Assembly (NCBI GenBank): GCA_031413955.1
Contig: JANOGB010000260.1
Location: forward strand, 1-64,000
Direction: 5' to 3'
Origin: JABFRZ01 sp031413955
GTDB taxonomy: Bacteria > Planctomycetota > UBA1135 > GCA-002686595
Length of the DNA: 64,000 nucleotides
Below are positions 1 through 8,648 of this stretch, in pieces; position 1 is the stretch's first letter; every line of letters begins with the position of its first letter. The notes beneath the pieces are model-generated. The model was not told where the DNA came from. It made no database searches and saw only the letters and a program-made list of their open reading frames with translations. Both the position numbers and the translations under genes were made by a program.

Positions 1-132
1 CACATGGACGCCGCACACGCCAGCATGCGCCGTCGCGTCGGACTACCCCTCAACGGTCACCTCGACTGGCTCGGACTGCGTGGTGGAGAACAGCGTGTCG
101 TCGATGTCGAACAGGACCGCCCTCAAGCCCAT
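1..132 (-). pseudogene. 5' remnant of a HAD-superfamily hydrolase gene
   Basis: Reading leftwards from an ATG at 132, the first 18 codons encode the typical N-terminus of a HAD hydrolase, including the DxDxT nucleophile motif as FDIDDTLF. The frame meets a TAG at 43-45, about 30 codons in, and neither other frame continues a HAD protein cleanly. What is visible is therefore either a broken gene or a start followed by a frameshift near the window edge. It lies downstream of the secretin gene on the same strand, separated from it by the inverted repeat at 154-328. The family call rests on one motif only. Confidence 0.35.
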
Positions 133-153
133 GGCGGCAGCCTAACCCGGGCG

Positions 154-328
154 AGAAGAACACACCACAGAGGCACAGAGGGCACGGAGAATCGCAGAGA
201 AGGAGAAAAGGCGGGGACAACCTCCGGGCTCCAGCTTCCGGGGAATCGAGGCCCCAAAGGTCTTCTACCCTTTTCTCTTCCTCTGTGAGGCTCTGTGCCC
301 TCTGTGCCTCCGTGGTGCGCCTTCTTCT
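154..328. repeat. Long imperfect inverted repeat, family B copy 1
   Basis: The left arm (about 154-190) and right arm (about 291-328) are near-perfect reverse complements built on the motif CACCACAGAGGCACAGAGG, separated by about 100 bases that include a purine-rich run and a GC-rich core. The right arm runs into the stop codon of the secretin gene (327-329). A related copy lies at 34297-34447. The structure resembles a small non-coding mobile or REP-type palindrome. In RNA it would form one large hairpin and could end transcription of the secretin operon; that role is inferred. Confidence 0.7.
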
Positions 329-2924
329 ACCGGCCCTGGCTCTCCAGGTGCGCCAGCTCTTCCTTGACGTCGCTGATCCAGGCGCGGATCAGGATCATCA
401 AGCTCTCCTTCTCATCGCTGTAGCCTTCTTCCTTGAAGAAGAAGCCGAGGATCGGGATGTTCGCGACCCAGGGCACCTCGGCGCGGCGCTCGACGTTGCG
501 CATGCGCGAGAGGCCGCCGATCAGGATCGAGCCGCCGTCGGGAACCACGGCCGTGGTGAACACGCTCGACACCTGCAGCTCGGGCAGCTGGAAGGTGACG
601 GGGGCCGTCTGGCCAGCGAGGGCGGTCGAGAAGTCGGTCAGGGCCACGACCTCCGCCACCGTGGGCTGGATCTCGAGCGTCAGGTAGCGGCGGTTGTGGT
701 GGATCGTGGGGCGCACGTCGAGCACGATCCCCTCTGTGAGGATGTTGATCTGCGGGTCGGCGATGGCCTGGAACTGGGCCACCTCGACGTCGAAGTCCTG
801 CACGTAGGCGCGCTGGTTCACGACCGTGACGTAGGCCCGCTGGGTGTTGTGCACCGAGAGGATCTGGTCGTTGATCAGCTCGACGTCCTCGCTCTTCTCG
901 ACCAGCCGGAAGATGGCCGAGAGCTGCAGGTCGTTCAGGAAGGTGTACTGGGCCGTGAGCCCCCCGATGGTGGTCAGGGCGCTGCCCAGGGCGTCGCCGA
1001 AGATGTTCTCGGTGCGGCCGCGGAAGTCGCCGTCGCCGCCTTCGTCGAAGAACGCGCCGGCCGAGGGCGGCGTGAGCGTCTCGCCGTCGCCGGAGTTGTC
1101 GAGTCCCAGGGTCGGGTCGAGATCGAGGTTCACGTCGTCCAGGTCGGTGAAGGGCACGCCGGGGTTGTCCAGGCCGCGGAAGTCGACGCCGATCTCCTGG
1201 ATGAAGTGGTCGCCGATCACCAGGAACTTGGACTCGATCGTGACCAGCGAGGCGCTGAATCGCCGTAGCTCCTCGAGGAACTGCCGCACCAACTGCTGCA
1301 CCTCGGCCGCGTGCACCACGATCATGTTGCCGCCCTCGACCGTGAGCGCGACGCCCTCGTCCTCCCACGTGCCGACGGCCACGTTTTCCGTGATCAGGGT
1401 GCCCAGGTCCTCGGGGTTGTTGATGGCCGGCTTCTCGCCGATCTTGCCGAAGGCACCGCCCGAGTTCTCGTCGTCGTCCTCGAGCTCGTCCAGCAGGCGC
1501 AGGCGGTCGATGCGCGGTCCCAGGAAGTCGGTCAGGCCGAAGATCAGGTCCTGCACGTCGTGGTTGAAGATCACGAGCTCGCCGCGCGCCTTCTCCCTGG
1601 TCGTGACCAGGACTGTGTCGTGGCGGATGGTCCAGGTGACGTTCTCGCCCGCCGCCTGACAAATGAGATTGAGCACCTTGTCGACCGCGATCGAGTTCGT
1701 CAGGTCGATGTTGAAGACCACTCCGCCGTCCACGGCAGCCTGCTCGGCGGCCGGGTCGGTGATCATCGGGATGCCCGTGATCGCGTTGAGCGACTGGATC
1801 ACGGTCGTCAGGCTCTCCTCGTCCTTGATCGTCAGGCCCGGGATGCGCGCGCTCGAGAGCTGGGCGCGCAGTTCGAGGGCAATGGGGCTGTCCGCGGCAC
1901 CCAGATCGAGCTTCGTGCGCGCCGCGCGCAGCGCGGTGATGTTGCGCCAGTAGTCCTGATCCGGCAGCGTGATCACGCCCTGGTAGGGGATCTTGAGCTC
2001 GTCCAGATCCTCCTGCCAGCGCTGGTACTGCACCAGCTTCTCGCGCAGGAAGTCTGCCTGTACGAGGTCGCGGCCCTTGCGGAAGGCCGTGTCGCGCAGG
2101 TCGAGCGCGCGTTCGTTGCGCGGGTCGAGGCGCAGCACGCGGTCGGCAAGCTCGATCGCTTCGTCGTAATCCTGGGCCTGGAAGGCCGTGACGGCCTCGC
2201 TGAGCAGGTTGTTGATCACGTGCGAGCGCCGCTCCTGATCCTCGCGCTCGTCGCCGCGCAGGGCATCGCGCGCTTCCTTCTGGGCCGCTGAGCGCTGGGC
2301 ATCCTCGGCCGTCTGCTTCTGCTGGCGCGCCTGGGTGATCAGGCCCTCGATCTCCTGTTCCAGACCCTGCCAGTCGCCGGAGTAGGGCGACCAGCGGATC
2401 TGGTCGAGCGCCAGCGTCAGCTCGATCACGGCCGCATCGTGGTCTCCACGGGTGAGCGCGAGCTTGGCCTTGTCGACCTTCTGGCGCGCATCGATCTCGA
2501 GCTGATCCTTCTTGATGCGGGCCTTGTTCTCGAGCTCCTGGATCGTGGTCTGCGTCTCGCCCGGCGCGCGGCCGAGCAGGGCGCCGACCTCGGCCAGCAT
2601 CGACTTGGCTTCGAGGTTGTCGGGATCGAGCTGCAGGGCCCCGGCGAGTTCTTGCTCCGCCTTCTCGAGCTCCAGGCGCTCCTTGAGCTCGGTGGCGCGT
2701 TGCAGGTGCTGCTCCACCAGGAAGCGTGACTTCTGCTCGGCCAGCGAGAGCAGGTCGGCCTGCTGCCGGGCGTAGTCGCCCGAAGTCTGTGGCTCGTCTT
2801 GTCCTGCTTCGCCGACCTTCTCCGAGCTGGCCCCCTCGGGCATGCTCTCGGACTTCTTCCCGTTCGACGAACAGGAGGCGGTGATGGCGACGCAAAGGCC
2901 GAGCGCGGTGACGGCGATCCTCAT
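327..2924 (-). CDS. Secretin-domain lipoprotein with N-terminal TPR region (GspD/PilQ-like)
   Basis: A protein of about 865 residues. The chosen ATG (2924) begins a lipoprotein signal with lipobox ITASC and has GGAG upstream; an upstream in-frame ATG at 2954 would spoil the signal. Residues about 50-330 are helical, charged and TPR-like, with two PDN(L)-type repeats. A secretin N-type domain and the beta-rich secretin domain follow (about 560-840), with the typical VPDGGSILIGGL segment near the end. Secretins form outer-membrane gates for type II secretion or type IV pili. Fusion to a TPR lipoprotein part looks like a built-in pilotin, which is inference. It is a paralogue of the next gene, 2994-5636. 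Confidence 0.8.
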   Translation of the reverse strand: MRIAVTALGLCVAITASCSSNGKKSESMPEGASSEKVGEAGQDEPQTSGDYARQQADLLSLAEQKSRFLVEQHLQRATELKERLELEKAEQELAGALQLDPDNLEAKSMLAEVGALLGRAPGETQTTIQELENKARIKKDQLEIDARQKVDKAKLALTRGDHDAAVIELTLALDQIRWSPYSGDWQGLEQEIEGLITQARQQKQTAEDAQRSAAQKEARDALRGDEREDQERRSHVINNLLSEAVTAFQAQDYDEAIELADRVLRLDPRNERALDLRDTAFRKGRDLVQADFLREKLVQYQRWQEDLDELKIPYQGVITLPDQDYWRNITALRAARTKLDLGAADSPIALELRAQLSSARIPGLTIKDEESLTTVIQSLNAITGIPMITDPAAEQAAVDGGVVFNIDLTNSIAVDKVLNLICQAAGENVTWTIRHDTVLVTTREKARGELVIFNHDVQDLIFGLTDFLGPRIDRLRLLDELEDDDENSGGAFGKIGEKPAINNPEDLGTLITENVAVGTWEDEGVALTVEGGNMIVVHAAEVQQLVRQFLEELRRFSASLVTIESKFLVIGDHFIQEIGVDFRGLDNPGVPFTDLDDVNLDLDPTLGLDNSGDGETLTPPSAGAFFDEGGDGDFRGRTENIFGDALGSALTTIGGLTAQYTFLNDLQLSAIFRLVEKSEDVELINDQILSVHNTQRAYVTVVNQRAYVQDFDVEVAQFQAIADPQINILTEGIVLDVRPTIHHNRRYLTLEIQPTVAEVVALTDFSTALAGQTAPVTFQLPELQVSSVFTTAVVPDGGSILIGGLSRMRNVERRAEVPWVANIPILGFFFKEEGYSDEKESLMILIRAWISDVKEELAHLESQGR

Positions 2925-2993
2925 CTGGACTCTTCTCCGGAGAACGGGCGACATGCGATGGAATTCGGGCAGGGGAGTGGGGGCGGGCGAGGC

Positions 2994-5636
2994 TCAGCGC
3001 CCCAGCGCGAGGCTCTCGTCCAGGCCCATCTGAGCCGGAGAGGGCTCGCTCTCCTGCGGGATCACGATCTTGGCCTTGAGCAGGATGAGCAGCTTGCGGT
3101 TCGAGACGAACGTGCCCTGGCGCTCGAACAGGAACGAGATCAGGGGGATCTTGTTCAGGATCGGGACGCCGGAGCGCAGGTCCTGGTTCTGGTGCACCTT
3201 CATGCCGCCCAGGAGGATCGTGCCGCCGTCCGGCATGGGGATCGACGTCTTGATCTGCGACTTCTCGACCTCGGGCAGCATGATCGTGACCGAGTTGCCC
3301 GACGCGCCCAGCGACGTGGTGAACGTGCGGATCGGACGCTGCAGCTCGGCCACCGTCGGGCGCACCTCGAGCGTGACGAAGCGGCGGTCGGCCGAGACCA
3401 CCGGCCTGACGTCCAGGATCACGCCGTCCTCGACCACGGCGATGATCGGGTCCGCGATCGAGGCCGCCTGCGCGATCTCGACGTCGAAGTCCTGCACGTA
3501 GGCGACCTGGTTCATGACCGCCAGGTTCGAGCGCGCGGTGTTGAAGACCAGGATCTTGGGCGCGGTCACGAGCTCGATGCGCTCGGACTTCGACACGGCC
3601 GTCAGGATCATCTCGAGCTGCAGATCGTTCAGGTACGTCCACTGCAGCTGCAGGCCACCCGAGCCGGTCAGCACGTCTTCGTCGCCCAGGAAGCGGTCGA
3701 AGAGGTTCTCGGTGCGGCCGCGGACGTCGCCGTCGTCGCCCTCGTTCAGGAACGCGCCCAGCTCGGTGTCGCTGCCCAGCTCCTGGCCGAGCGTCTGCTG
3801 CGCGGTCGTGTCGCCGAAGTCGTTGAAGAAGGCGTTGGTGCCCTTGCCGGGCGAGCCGAGGCCGCGGAAGTCGACGCCGATGTCCTCCAAGAAGTTGTCC
3901 TCGACCGTCAGGAAGCGCGCCTGGATGTCGACCATGATGCCGGTCGCCTCGCGCAGGTCGTCGAGCAGCTTCTGGATCTTGGCGTGCACCTCGGGCGTCT
4001 GGTTCACGACCATCGTGCCGTTCGAGATGCGCAGCGCGTTGGCCGGGTCGGCCTCCCAGGACTCGGGTGCGACGTTGTCGCGGATGAGCGAGTCCAGGGT
4101 GTCGTCGGTGACGACCAGGAACTCGCGCTCGACCACTTCCTCGTCCGATTCGGGCAAGCCGCCCGAGGGCTGGAGGTTGATCTCGCGGCCGGGGAAGTCG
4201 CGCACCGCGCGGATCAGGTCGCGCACCTCGTACATGCGCAGCACCTGGCCGCCGACGAGCTCCTCCTTGGTGACGAACTTCACCACGCCGTCCTCGACCT
4301 TGTAGCGCAGGTTCTCGCGCACCTCGGTGATGATGTCGAGCAGCTGCTTGACGCTGCGCTCGGGCAGGTCGAGCTGGATCGACTTCTCGGCCTCGTCGAG
4401 CTCGTCGCGCACCTTGCTCGAGAGCACGAAGTTGATGCCGGTCACGTTCTGCAGGTAGCTCGCGACCTCCTCGAGGGGCGCGCCCTCGCCGTCGGCTCCG
4501 AAGCGCGCGGGCACGCGCCGCTCGTTCAGGACGCGCAGCACGGCTTCCTTGTCCGCGGAGCCGGCCGGGTCCTGGCCGGTGAACTCGTAGGGCTTGCGCG
4601 TCTGCACCTCGCGCCAGCGCTCGAGATCGAACGACACCGTGTCGGTCTGGGGCACGCCCATGGCCCCCAGTTCCTCGAAGGTGCGCACCCAGTTCTCGCG
4701 GAAGGAACGGCGGTTCTCCTCGTTGGTCGCGAGATGGCGCGCGTCCCGTGCGATGTCGCGCATCGACGTGGCCGCCTCGTTGCCCGGGTCGTACAGCAGG
4801 ATCTGGTCGGCCAGGGTCTGAGCCGGGCCGTACTGCTCGCGCTGGAAGGCTGCGTTGGCCTCGATGTAGAGCTGGCGCAGCTTCGTCTCGCGGTAGTTGC
4901 GCTGCTCCTCTTCCCTGGCCACCCGCTGGGCGCGCGCGCCCTGTTCCTCGGCCGTCCGCCGGGCATTGTCGTTCTCCTCCGCCAGCTGCACGGCGGACTG
5001 GAGCTTGCCCTCGAGCACGCGCTCGTCCAGGCTCCGGTCGGCGATCAGCGGGTGGAAGCGCAGGATGTTGAGCGCGCGGCGGTAGCTCTCGATCGCCTTG
5101 TCGTATTCCTTGGCGCGCAAGGCGTTGTCGCCGTCGATGTTGAGCTGCTCGGCCTCGATGCGCGTCTGCGCGCGCCGCACGGTCTCGCGTTCGACCGCGT
5201 CCTGGATGCCTTCCGCGGCCGTGGCGAAGCTGTCGCCCATCAGGCCCTGCACGCGGCGCATGCGCTCGCGCGCCTCCTGGTTGTCGGGATCGACTTCCAG
5301 GGCCTGGCTGTACTGGCGCAGCGCGCCCTCCAGGTCGGATTGCTCGAGCAGGGCATCGCCCTGGGAGATGTACTGCTGGCCCAGGAACTCGGACTGCTGC
5401 TTGAGGCGCGTCACCCGTTCCCCGACCTGCGCGGTGTCCTGCGGGGTGGGGTCGCCTTCCTGCGCGGATGCGAAAGCGACGCTGGCTTCAGCCTCGGAAT
5501 CCGAGGGATGCTGGTCCGCGGGCGCCGTGGCACCCGTGGTCATCTCACTCGTTCGAGCTTCTTTTGGATCCGAGGAGCGGCAGGCGACGGTGACGGTCAC
5601 GAGCAGGCTCGAGACGAAGAGAGAGCGAGATCGCAT
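2994..5636 (-). CDS. Secretin-domain lipoprotein with N-terminal TPR region, paralogue
   Basis: A protein of 880 residues, starting at the ATG that gives a lipoprotein signal (lipobox VTVAC). An acidic low-complexity stretch is followed by a TPR/coiled-coil region (about 60-330), N-domains, and a secretin domain ending in MPDGGTILLGGM. It shares long blocks with the downstream protein, including GRTEN(I/L)F, NDLQL and YVQDFDVE, so the two arose by tandem duplication. The intergenic gap is 69 bases, suggesting one transcript from the promoter at 5903-5931. No GspE, GspF or pilin genes are adjacent; the nearest related ATPase gene is pilT at 27213. Confidence 0.8.
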   Translation of the reverse strand: MRSRSLFVSSLLVTVTVACRSSDPKEARTSEMTTGATAPADQHPSDSEAEASVAFASAQEGDPTPQDTAQVGERVTRLKQQSEFLGQQYISQGDALLEQSDLEGALRQYSQALEVDPDNQEARERMRRVQGLMGDSFATAAEGIQDAVERETVRRAQTRIEAEQLNIDGDNALRAKEYDKAIESYRRALNILRFHPLIADRSLDERVLEGKLQSAVQLAEENDNARRTAEEQGARAQRVAREEEQRNYRETKLRQLYIEANAAFQREQYGPAQTLADQILLYDPGNEAATSMRDIARDARHLATNEENRRSFRENWVRTFEELGAMGVPQTDTVSFDLERWREVQTRKPYEFTGQDPAGSADKEAVLRVLNERRVPARFGADGEGAPLEEVASYLQNVTGINFVLSSKVRDELDEAEKSIQLDLPERSVKQLLDIITEVRENLRYKVEDGVVKFVTKEELVGGQVLRMYEVRDLIRAVRDFPGREINLQPSGGLPESDEEVVEREFLVVTDDTLDSLIRDNVAPESWEADPANALRISNGTMVVNQTPEVHAKIQKLLDDLREATGIMVDIQARFLTVEDNFLEDIGVDFRGLGSPGKGTNAFFNDFGDTTAQQTLGQELGSDTELGAFLNEGDDGDVRGRTENLFDRFLGDEDVLTGSGGLQLQWTYLNDLQLEMILTAVSKSERIELVTAPKILVFNTARSNLAVMNQVAYVQDFDVEIAQAASIADPIIAVVEDGVILDVRPVVSADRRFVTLEVRPTVAELQRPIRTFTTSLGASGNSVTIMLPEVEKSQIKTSIPMPDGGTILLGGMKVHQNQDLRSGVPILNKIPLISFLFERQGTFVSNRKLLILLKAKIVIPQESEPSPAQMGLDESLALGR

Positions 5637-5987
5637 GGCGTGCGCCGGACGGCGGCTTGAAGGTGCAGGGGTGTGGGACGGAGACAGCGGTCCCGCGCCG
5701 CGAACGATCCTCCGCAGGCTGGTCGCGCCAGCGCCGGGGGATCGCGAACTCGCGAATGCATCGCGTTCGTCGCGTGTGGAACGTCGAGAGACGAAAAGAG
5801 CGCCGACTTCAGCGCGGGAACTCCTTACCTCGCTCGACTCACTCCGCGCGGGGGCGAGCCGAGCCGGAAGAGGAATCTGGAGACCCGCCGGCCGGGGGCG
5901 GGGAAGATATCCGCACCCCCCAAAGTGGTCAATCGCCACACCCTACCGAAGTAGCGGGGAATGGTTACCGAGCGGGTCCGGGCGGCG
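5637..5987 (-). other. Leader and spacer upstream of the secretin operon
   Basis: This 351-base gap has no convincing gene. It holds the promoter at 5903-5931 reading into the secretin genes, which implies an untranslated leader of roughly 260 nt. The leader is mixed in composition and no riboswitch class was recognised. Confidence 0.5.
5903..5931 (-). promoter_or_regulatory. Sigma-70-type promoter for the tandem secretin genes
   Basis: On the minus strand TTGACC (5931-5926) and TATCTT (5908-5903) are separated by exactly 17 bases. This is the best-matching promoter seen in the window. The expected start of transcription is near 5896, about 260 bases before the ATG at 5636. Confidence 0.65.
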
Positions 5988-6854
5988 TCAGTGCTTGGCT
6001 GGCGGCGCCAGGCCGAGCTCACGCATGCCGAGCTGGACGTCCTGCCAGCAGTCCTTCTTGGCGCTCGGGGTGCGCAGGAGGTAGGCGGGGTGGTAGGTGG
6101 CCACGACCTTGCGGCCCTTCCAGGCGTGTACCTTGCCCCGCAGACGCCCCATGGATAGGGGCGTGCGCAGCAGATGGTGGGCGGCGTGCAGCCCCAGCGC
6201 GAAGATGAGCTCGGGGTTCACGAGCTCGATCTGGCGGTCGAGATAGGGCGTGCACAGGGCCGTCTCCTCGGGCAGCGGGTCGCGGTTTCCCGGGGGGCGG
6301 CACTTGAGCACGTTGGCGATGTACACCTCGTGGCGCGCGAGGCCCATGCCCTTCTGGATGATGTCGGTCAGGAGCTGGCCGGCGGCGCCGACGAAGGGCA
6401 CGCCCTGGCGATCCTCGCTCTCGCCCGGCGCTTCGCCGATGAACATGACGCGCGCGTGCTCGCGCCCGTCGCTGAAGACGGTCTGGGTGCGCGTCCGGCA
6501 CAGGCCACAGGCGACGCAGCCCGCCACCAGGGCACGCAGCTCGCCGAGGCTGGTACAGGCTGCGGCCCGCGTCTGGTTCTCGCGCGCGAGCGGCAGATCC
6601 GGGAGGGCCGCGGGACTCGCGGGTGGCGGAATGGGTGCGAGCTCGCGGATCGGCGGCGCGCTGGCCGTACGCGCTGCCGGAGTTGCGCTCCCCGCAGGGC
6701 GCACGGCGCGTTCGGGCGCGGCGGTACGCGCGACACGCTGCACGCCGAGCTGCGCTTCGCGCCGCAGATGACCTGCGAGACCCTGCGCCAGGGCAGACAG
6801 CTCCGCCTGGGGATCGGAGGCGCCCGGGTGGGATTCGCTGGACGGAGCGCTCAT
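5988..6854 (-). CDS. Family-4 (iron-sulfur) uracil-DNA glycosylase
   Basis: Removes uracil from DNA in base-excision repair. The 288-residue protein has an Ala/Pro-rich N-terminal extension of about 110 residues of no clear function, then the UDG fold. Iron-sulfur ligands are visible as the CGLC pair followed by KCRPPG and the LCTPYL cysteine. Motif A is GEAPGESEDRQG followed by FVG, and the C-terminal motif is YHPAYLLR. The ATG at 6854 begins MSAPSSESH. The gene is transcribed away from the lipoprotein gene at 7003, across the tandem-repeat region. Confidence 0.88.
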   Translation of the reverse strand: MSAPSSESHPGASDPQAELSALAQGLAGHLRREAQLGVQRVARTAAPERAVRPAGSATPAARTASAPPIRELAPIPPPASPAALPDLPLARENQTRAAACTSLGELRALVAGCVACGLCRTRTQTVFSDGREHARVMFIGEAPGESEDRQGVPFVGAAGQLLTDIIQKGMGLARHEVYIANVLKCRPPGNRDPLPEETALCTPYLDRQIELVNPELIFALGLHAAHHLLRTPLSMGRLRGKVHAWKGRKVVATYHPAYLLRTPSAKKDCWQDVQLGMRELGLAPPAKH

Positions 6855-6894
6855 CGCGGCGCCAGAGGATACGAGAGGATGAGCGACGATGAGC

Positions 6895-6979
6895 CGGCCA
6901 TGTTCCCGGCCCGGCCATGTTCTCGGCCCGGCCATGTTCTCGGCCCGGCCATGTTCTCGGCCCGGCCATGTTCTCGGCC
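6895..6979. repeat. Tandem repeat, 5 x 17 bp
   Basis: Five head-to-tail copies of the 17-base unit CGGCCATGTTCTCGGCC occupy 6895-6979; only the first copy differs, with C for T at one position. The array fills the space between two divergent genes (starts at 6854 and 7003). Each unit is edged by GGCC, so the array can pair with itself. It ends just before the -10-like TAGACT at 6984. Confidence 0.9.
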
Positions 6980-6983
6980 CGGA

Positions 6984-6989
6984 TAGACT
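6984..6989 (+). promoter_or_regulatory. Probable -10 element for the TPR lipoprotein gene
   Basis: TAGACT lies 13 bases before the chosen ATG at 7003, so the transcript would have almost no leader. No good -35 is visible, because the upstream position is inside the tandem repeat. Confidence 0.35.
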
Positions 6990-7002
6990 GGGCGTCTTCT
7001 CG

Positions 7003-8313
7003 ATGTCCCACCCGATCGGATGGCGGATGCCCCTGATCTTGCTCGCAGGCCTGTGCGCGGGTCTGGTTGCATGCGGAGGCGGTGCCGGGCAGAGCGAGAG
7101 CTCCGGCGTGGCGACCGCGAACGCGCCGCAGGGGCCGCGCAGCGCTCGAAGGCTGCGCGACCCGGAGCTGGGTGAGGTGCGTGCGGCGCTCGAGAAGGGT
7201 CGCGGCGATCTGGCCCTCGCCTTGCTCGAGCGCACCCAGGGCTTCGAGCCCGAGTGCTTGCGCGCCCGGGCCGAGATCCAGCGCGGCGAGGCGGTCGCCG
7301 CCTTGGCCGCCATCGAACGCGCGCGCTCCCTGGATTCCAGCCACCCCGAGCTCTTCGCGACCGAGGTCGAGATCCTGGCCACCCTCGATCGGATCCAGGC
7401 CGCGGCCGAGGTCCTCAGCGAGGGTTTTCGCCTCGCGGGAGCCGATCCGGCCCTGCTGCGGGCCCAGGGGGTGATCGAGCTGCGCAACCAGGGCCGAGGG
7501 CGGCAGGCGCTGCAAGCTCTCGAGCGCGCGCAGGCCCGGGATCCAGAGCTCCCGTTCCTGAAGTGGCCCCTGGCCCAGGCCCATCTGCTGGTCGGACGCG
7601 CTCTCCTGGAAGCGTCGCCGGCCGAGGCCTCCTTCCATGCGCGCACGGCGCATGACCTGTGGCCCGAGCTGGATGACGCGCTCGAGCTCGAGGCCGAGGG
7701 TCTCACCGGTGAGCTGCGCTTCGAGGCTGCCATCGCGCTGTACGAGGAACTCCAGGCGCGCGGCCGGAACTACGGCGAGACGCCTGCGATCCTGCACCAG
7801 CGCTGCGCTACGCGCTGTCTCCTGGAACGCGATCGAACGCGCGCCATCCAGCACTACCTCGCCGCCCGCGCCCTGGGCCTGAGCGCGGAGGGCCTCGGCT
7901 TCGGGGCCGAGATCCTGGCCGAGGAAGGGCGGCTCGCCCTGGAGCGTGGTCTGTCCGCGACCGCGGCCGAGGACTGGGGCCGCGCGGAGAGCGAGTTCAC
8001 GCGCGCGCTCGAGCTCGCCCCCGACGACCTCGAGGCCGAGGACCGCCTGGCCGTGGCGCGCTTCCAGCGCGCCGACTACCGCGGCGCGGCCGAGGCCTGG
8101 GTGCGCGTGCTCGCCCGCGCCCAGGCGAGCGACACCCAGCTCCCCGGGCCGGTGCCGCTCGATCTGGCCAAGGCCTGGCGCCTGGCGGGAGAGCGCGAAC
8201 GCGCGCGCGAGGTGCTCTCCACCCTGCTGGATCGCCAGCCAGATGGGCCCTGGAGCGCGGGGGCCCGTGACCTGCTCCTGGTGCTCGAGGCGGAGGACTT
8301 GGCCGGGAAGTAG
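7003..8313 (+). CDS. TPR-repeat lipoprotein
   Basis: A protein of 436 residues. The ATG at 7003 precedes a short hydrophobic signal ending in the lipobox-like LVAC followed by GGG; an internal ATG at 7027 is an alternative, and reading further upstream would translate the tandem repeat. After the signal, the protein is a run of about ten helix-turn-helix TPR units rich in Ala, Leu, Glu and Arg. TPR lipoproteins usually scaffold envelope complexes; the partner cannot be told from the sequence. The downstream gap of 335 bases suggests it is transcribed alone. Confidence 0.75.
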   Translation: MSHPIGWRMPLILLAGLCAGLVACGGGAGQSESSGVATANAPQGPRSARRLRDPELGEVRAALEKGRGDLALALLERTQGFEPECLRARAEIQRGEAVAALAAIERARSLDSSHPELFATEVEILATLDRIQAAAEVLSEGFRLAGADPALLRAQGVIELRNQGRGRQALQALERAQARDPELPFLKWPLAQAHLLVGRALLEASPAEASFHARTAHDLWPELDDALELEAEGLTGELRFEAAIALYEELQARGRNYGETPAILHQRCATRCLLERDRTRAIQHYLAARALGLSAEGLGFGAEILAEEGRLALERGLSATAAEDWGRAESEFTRALELAPDDLEAEDRLAVARFQRADYRGAAEAWVRVLARAQASDTQLPGPVPLDLAKAWRLAGERERAREVLSTLLDRQPDGPWSAGARDLLLVLEAEDLAGK

Positions 8314-8648
8314 CAGAAGCGCCCAAACGGCGAAAGGGAGGTGCCTGGCTCGTTTTTGCACGAGTCCGCCGGAACCGCCTCGCACTCCTGCGCGAACTCG
8401 GACTCGTGCGAAACCGTGCCTGGCTCCGTACTTTCGCCAGCCTGACGCGTGGAAGCGCCTGTTCTGCGGCTCGCCTCGCCTGACCAGGCCGGGCAAGGCG
8501 CGCGGGCGGCGCGGTCTCGGCCGCGGCCGCGGGCTCGCGCGGGGGAACCGCTCTCGTTGCCGCGCCAAGGCTTCGTTGCCCGCCAAGGCCGAGTGGAGTA
8601 ATCTCCCTTGTTTTTCCCCCCGGACCATCTCGTTTTTCCCCCCGGACC
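8314..8648. other. Non-coding spacer with nested repeats
   Basis: No gene is seen in these 335 bases. The direct repeat GTGCCTGGCTC occurs at 8341-8351 and 8416-8426, enclosing an 11-base inverted repeat (8358-8368 with 8399-8409, GCACGAGTCCG). Near the end an 18-base segment is duplicated with a 22-base period (8611-8628 and 8633-8650), and the second copy supplies the ATG of the next gene. A -10-like TAATCT is at about 8599. Confidence 0.6.

Noticed and set aside
4..288. A 94-codon plus-strand reading frame at the left edge
   Set aside because: It crosses the inverted repeat, has no domain, and is antisense to a better-supported HAD start.
2799..5660. Very long plus-strand frame opposite the secretin genes
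   Set aside because: It is the high-GC antisense shadow of real minus-strand genes; composition is His/Arg/Val-rich without motifs.
6889..7002. Upstream start for the TPR lipoprotein
   Set aside because: It would translate the 17-bp tandem repeat and bury the lipoprotein signal.
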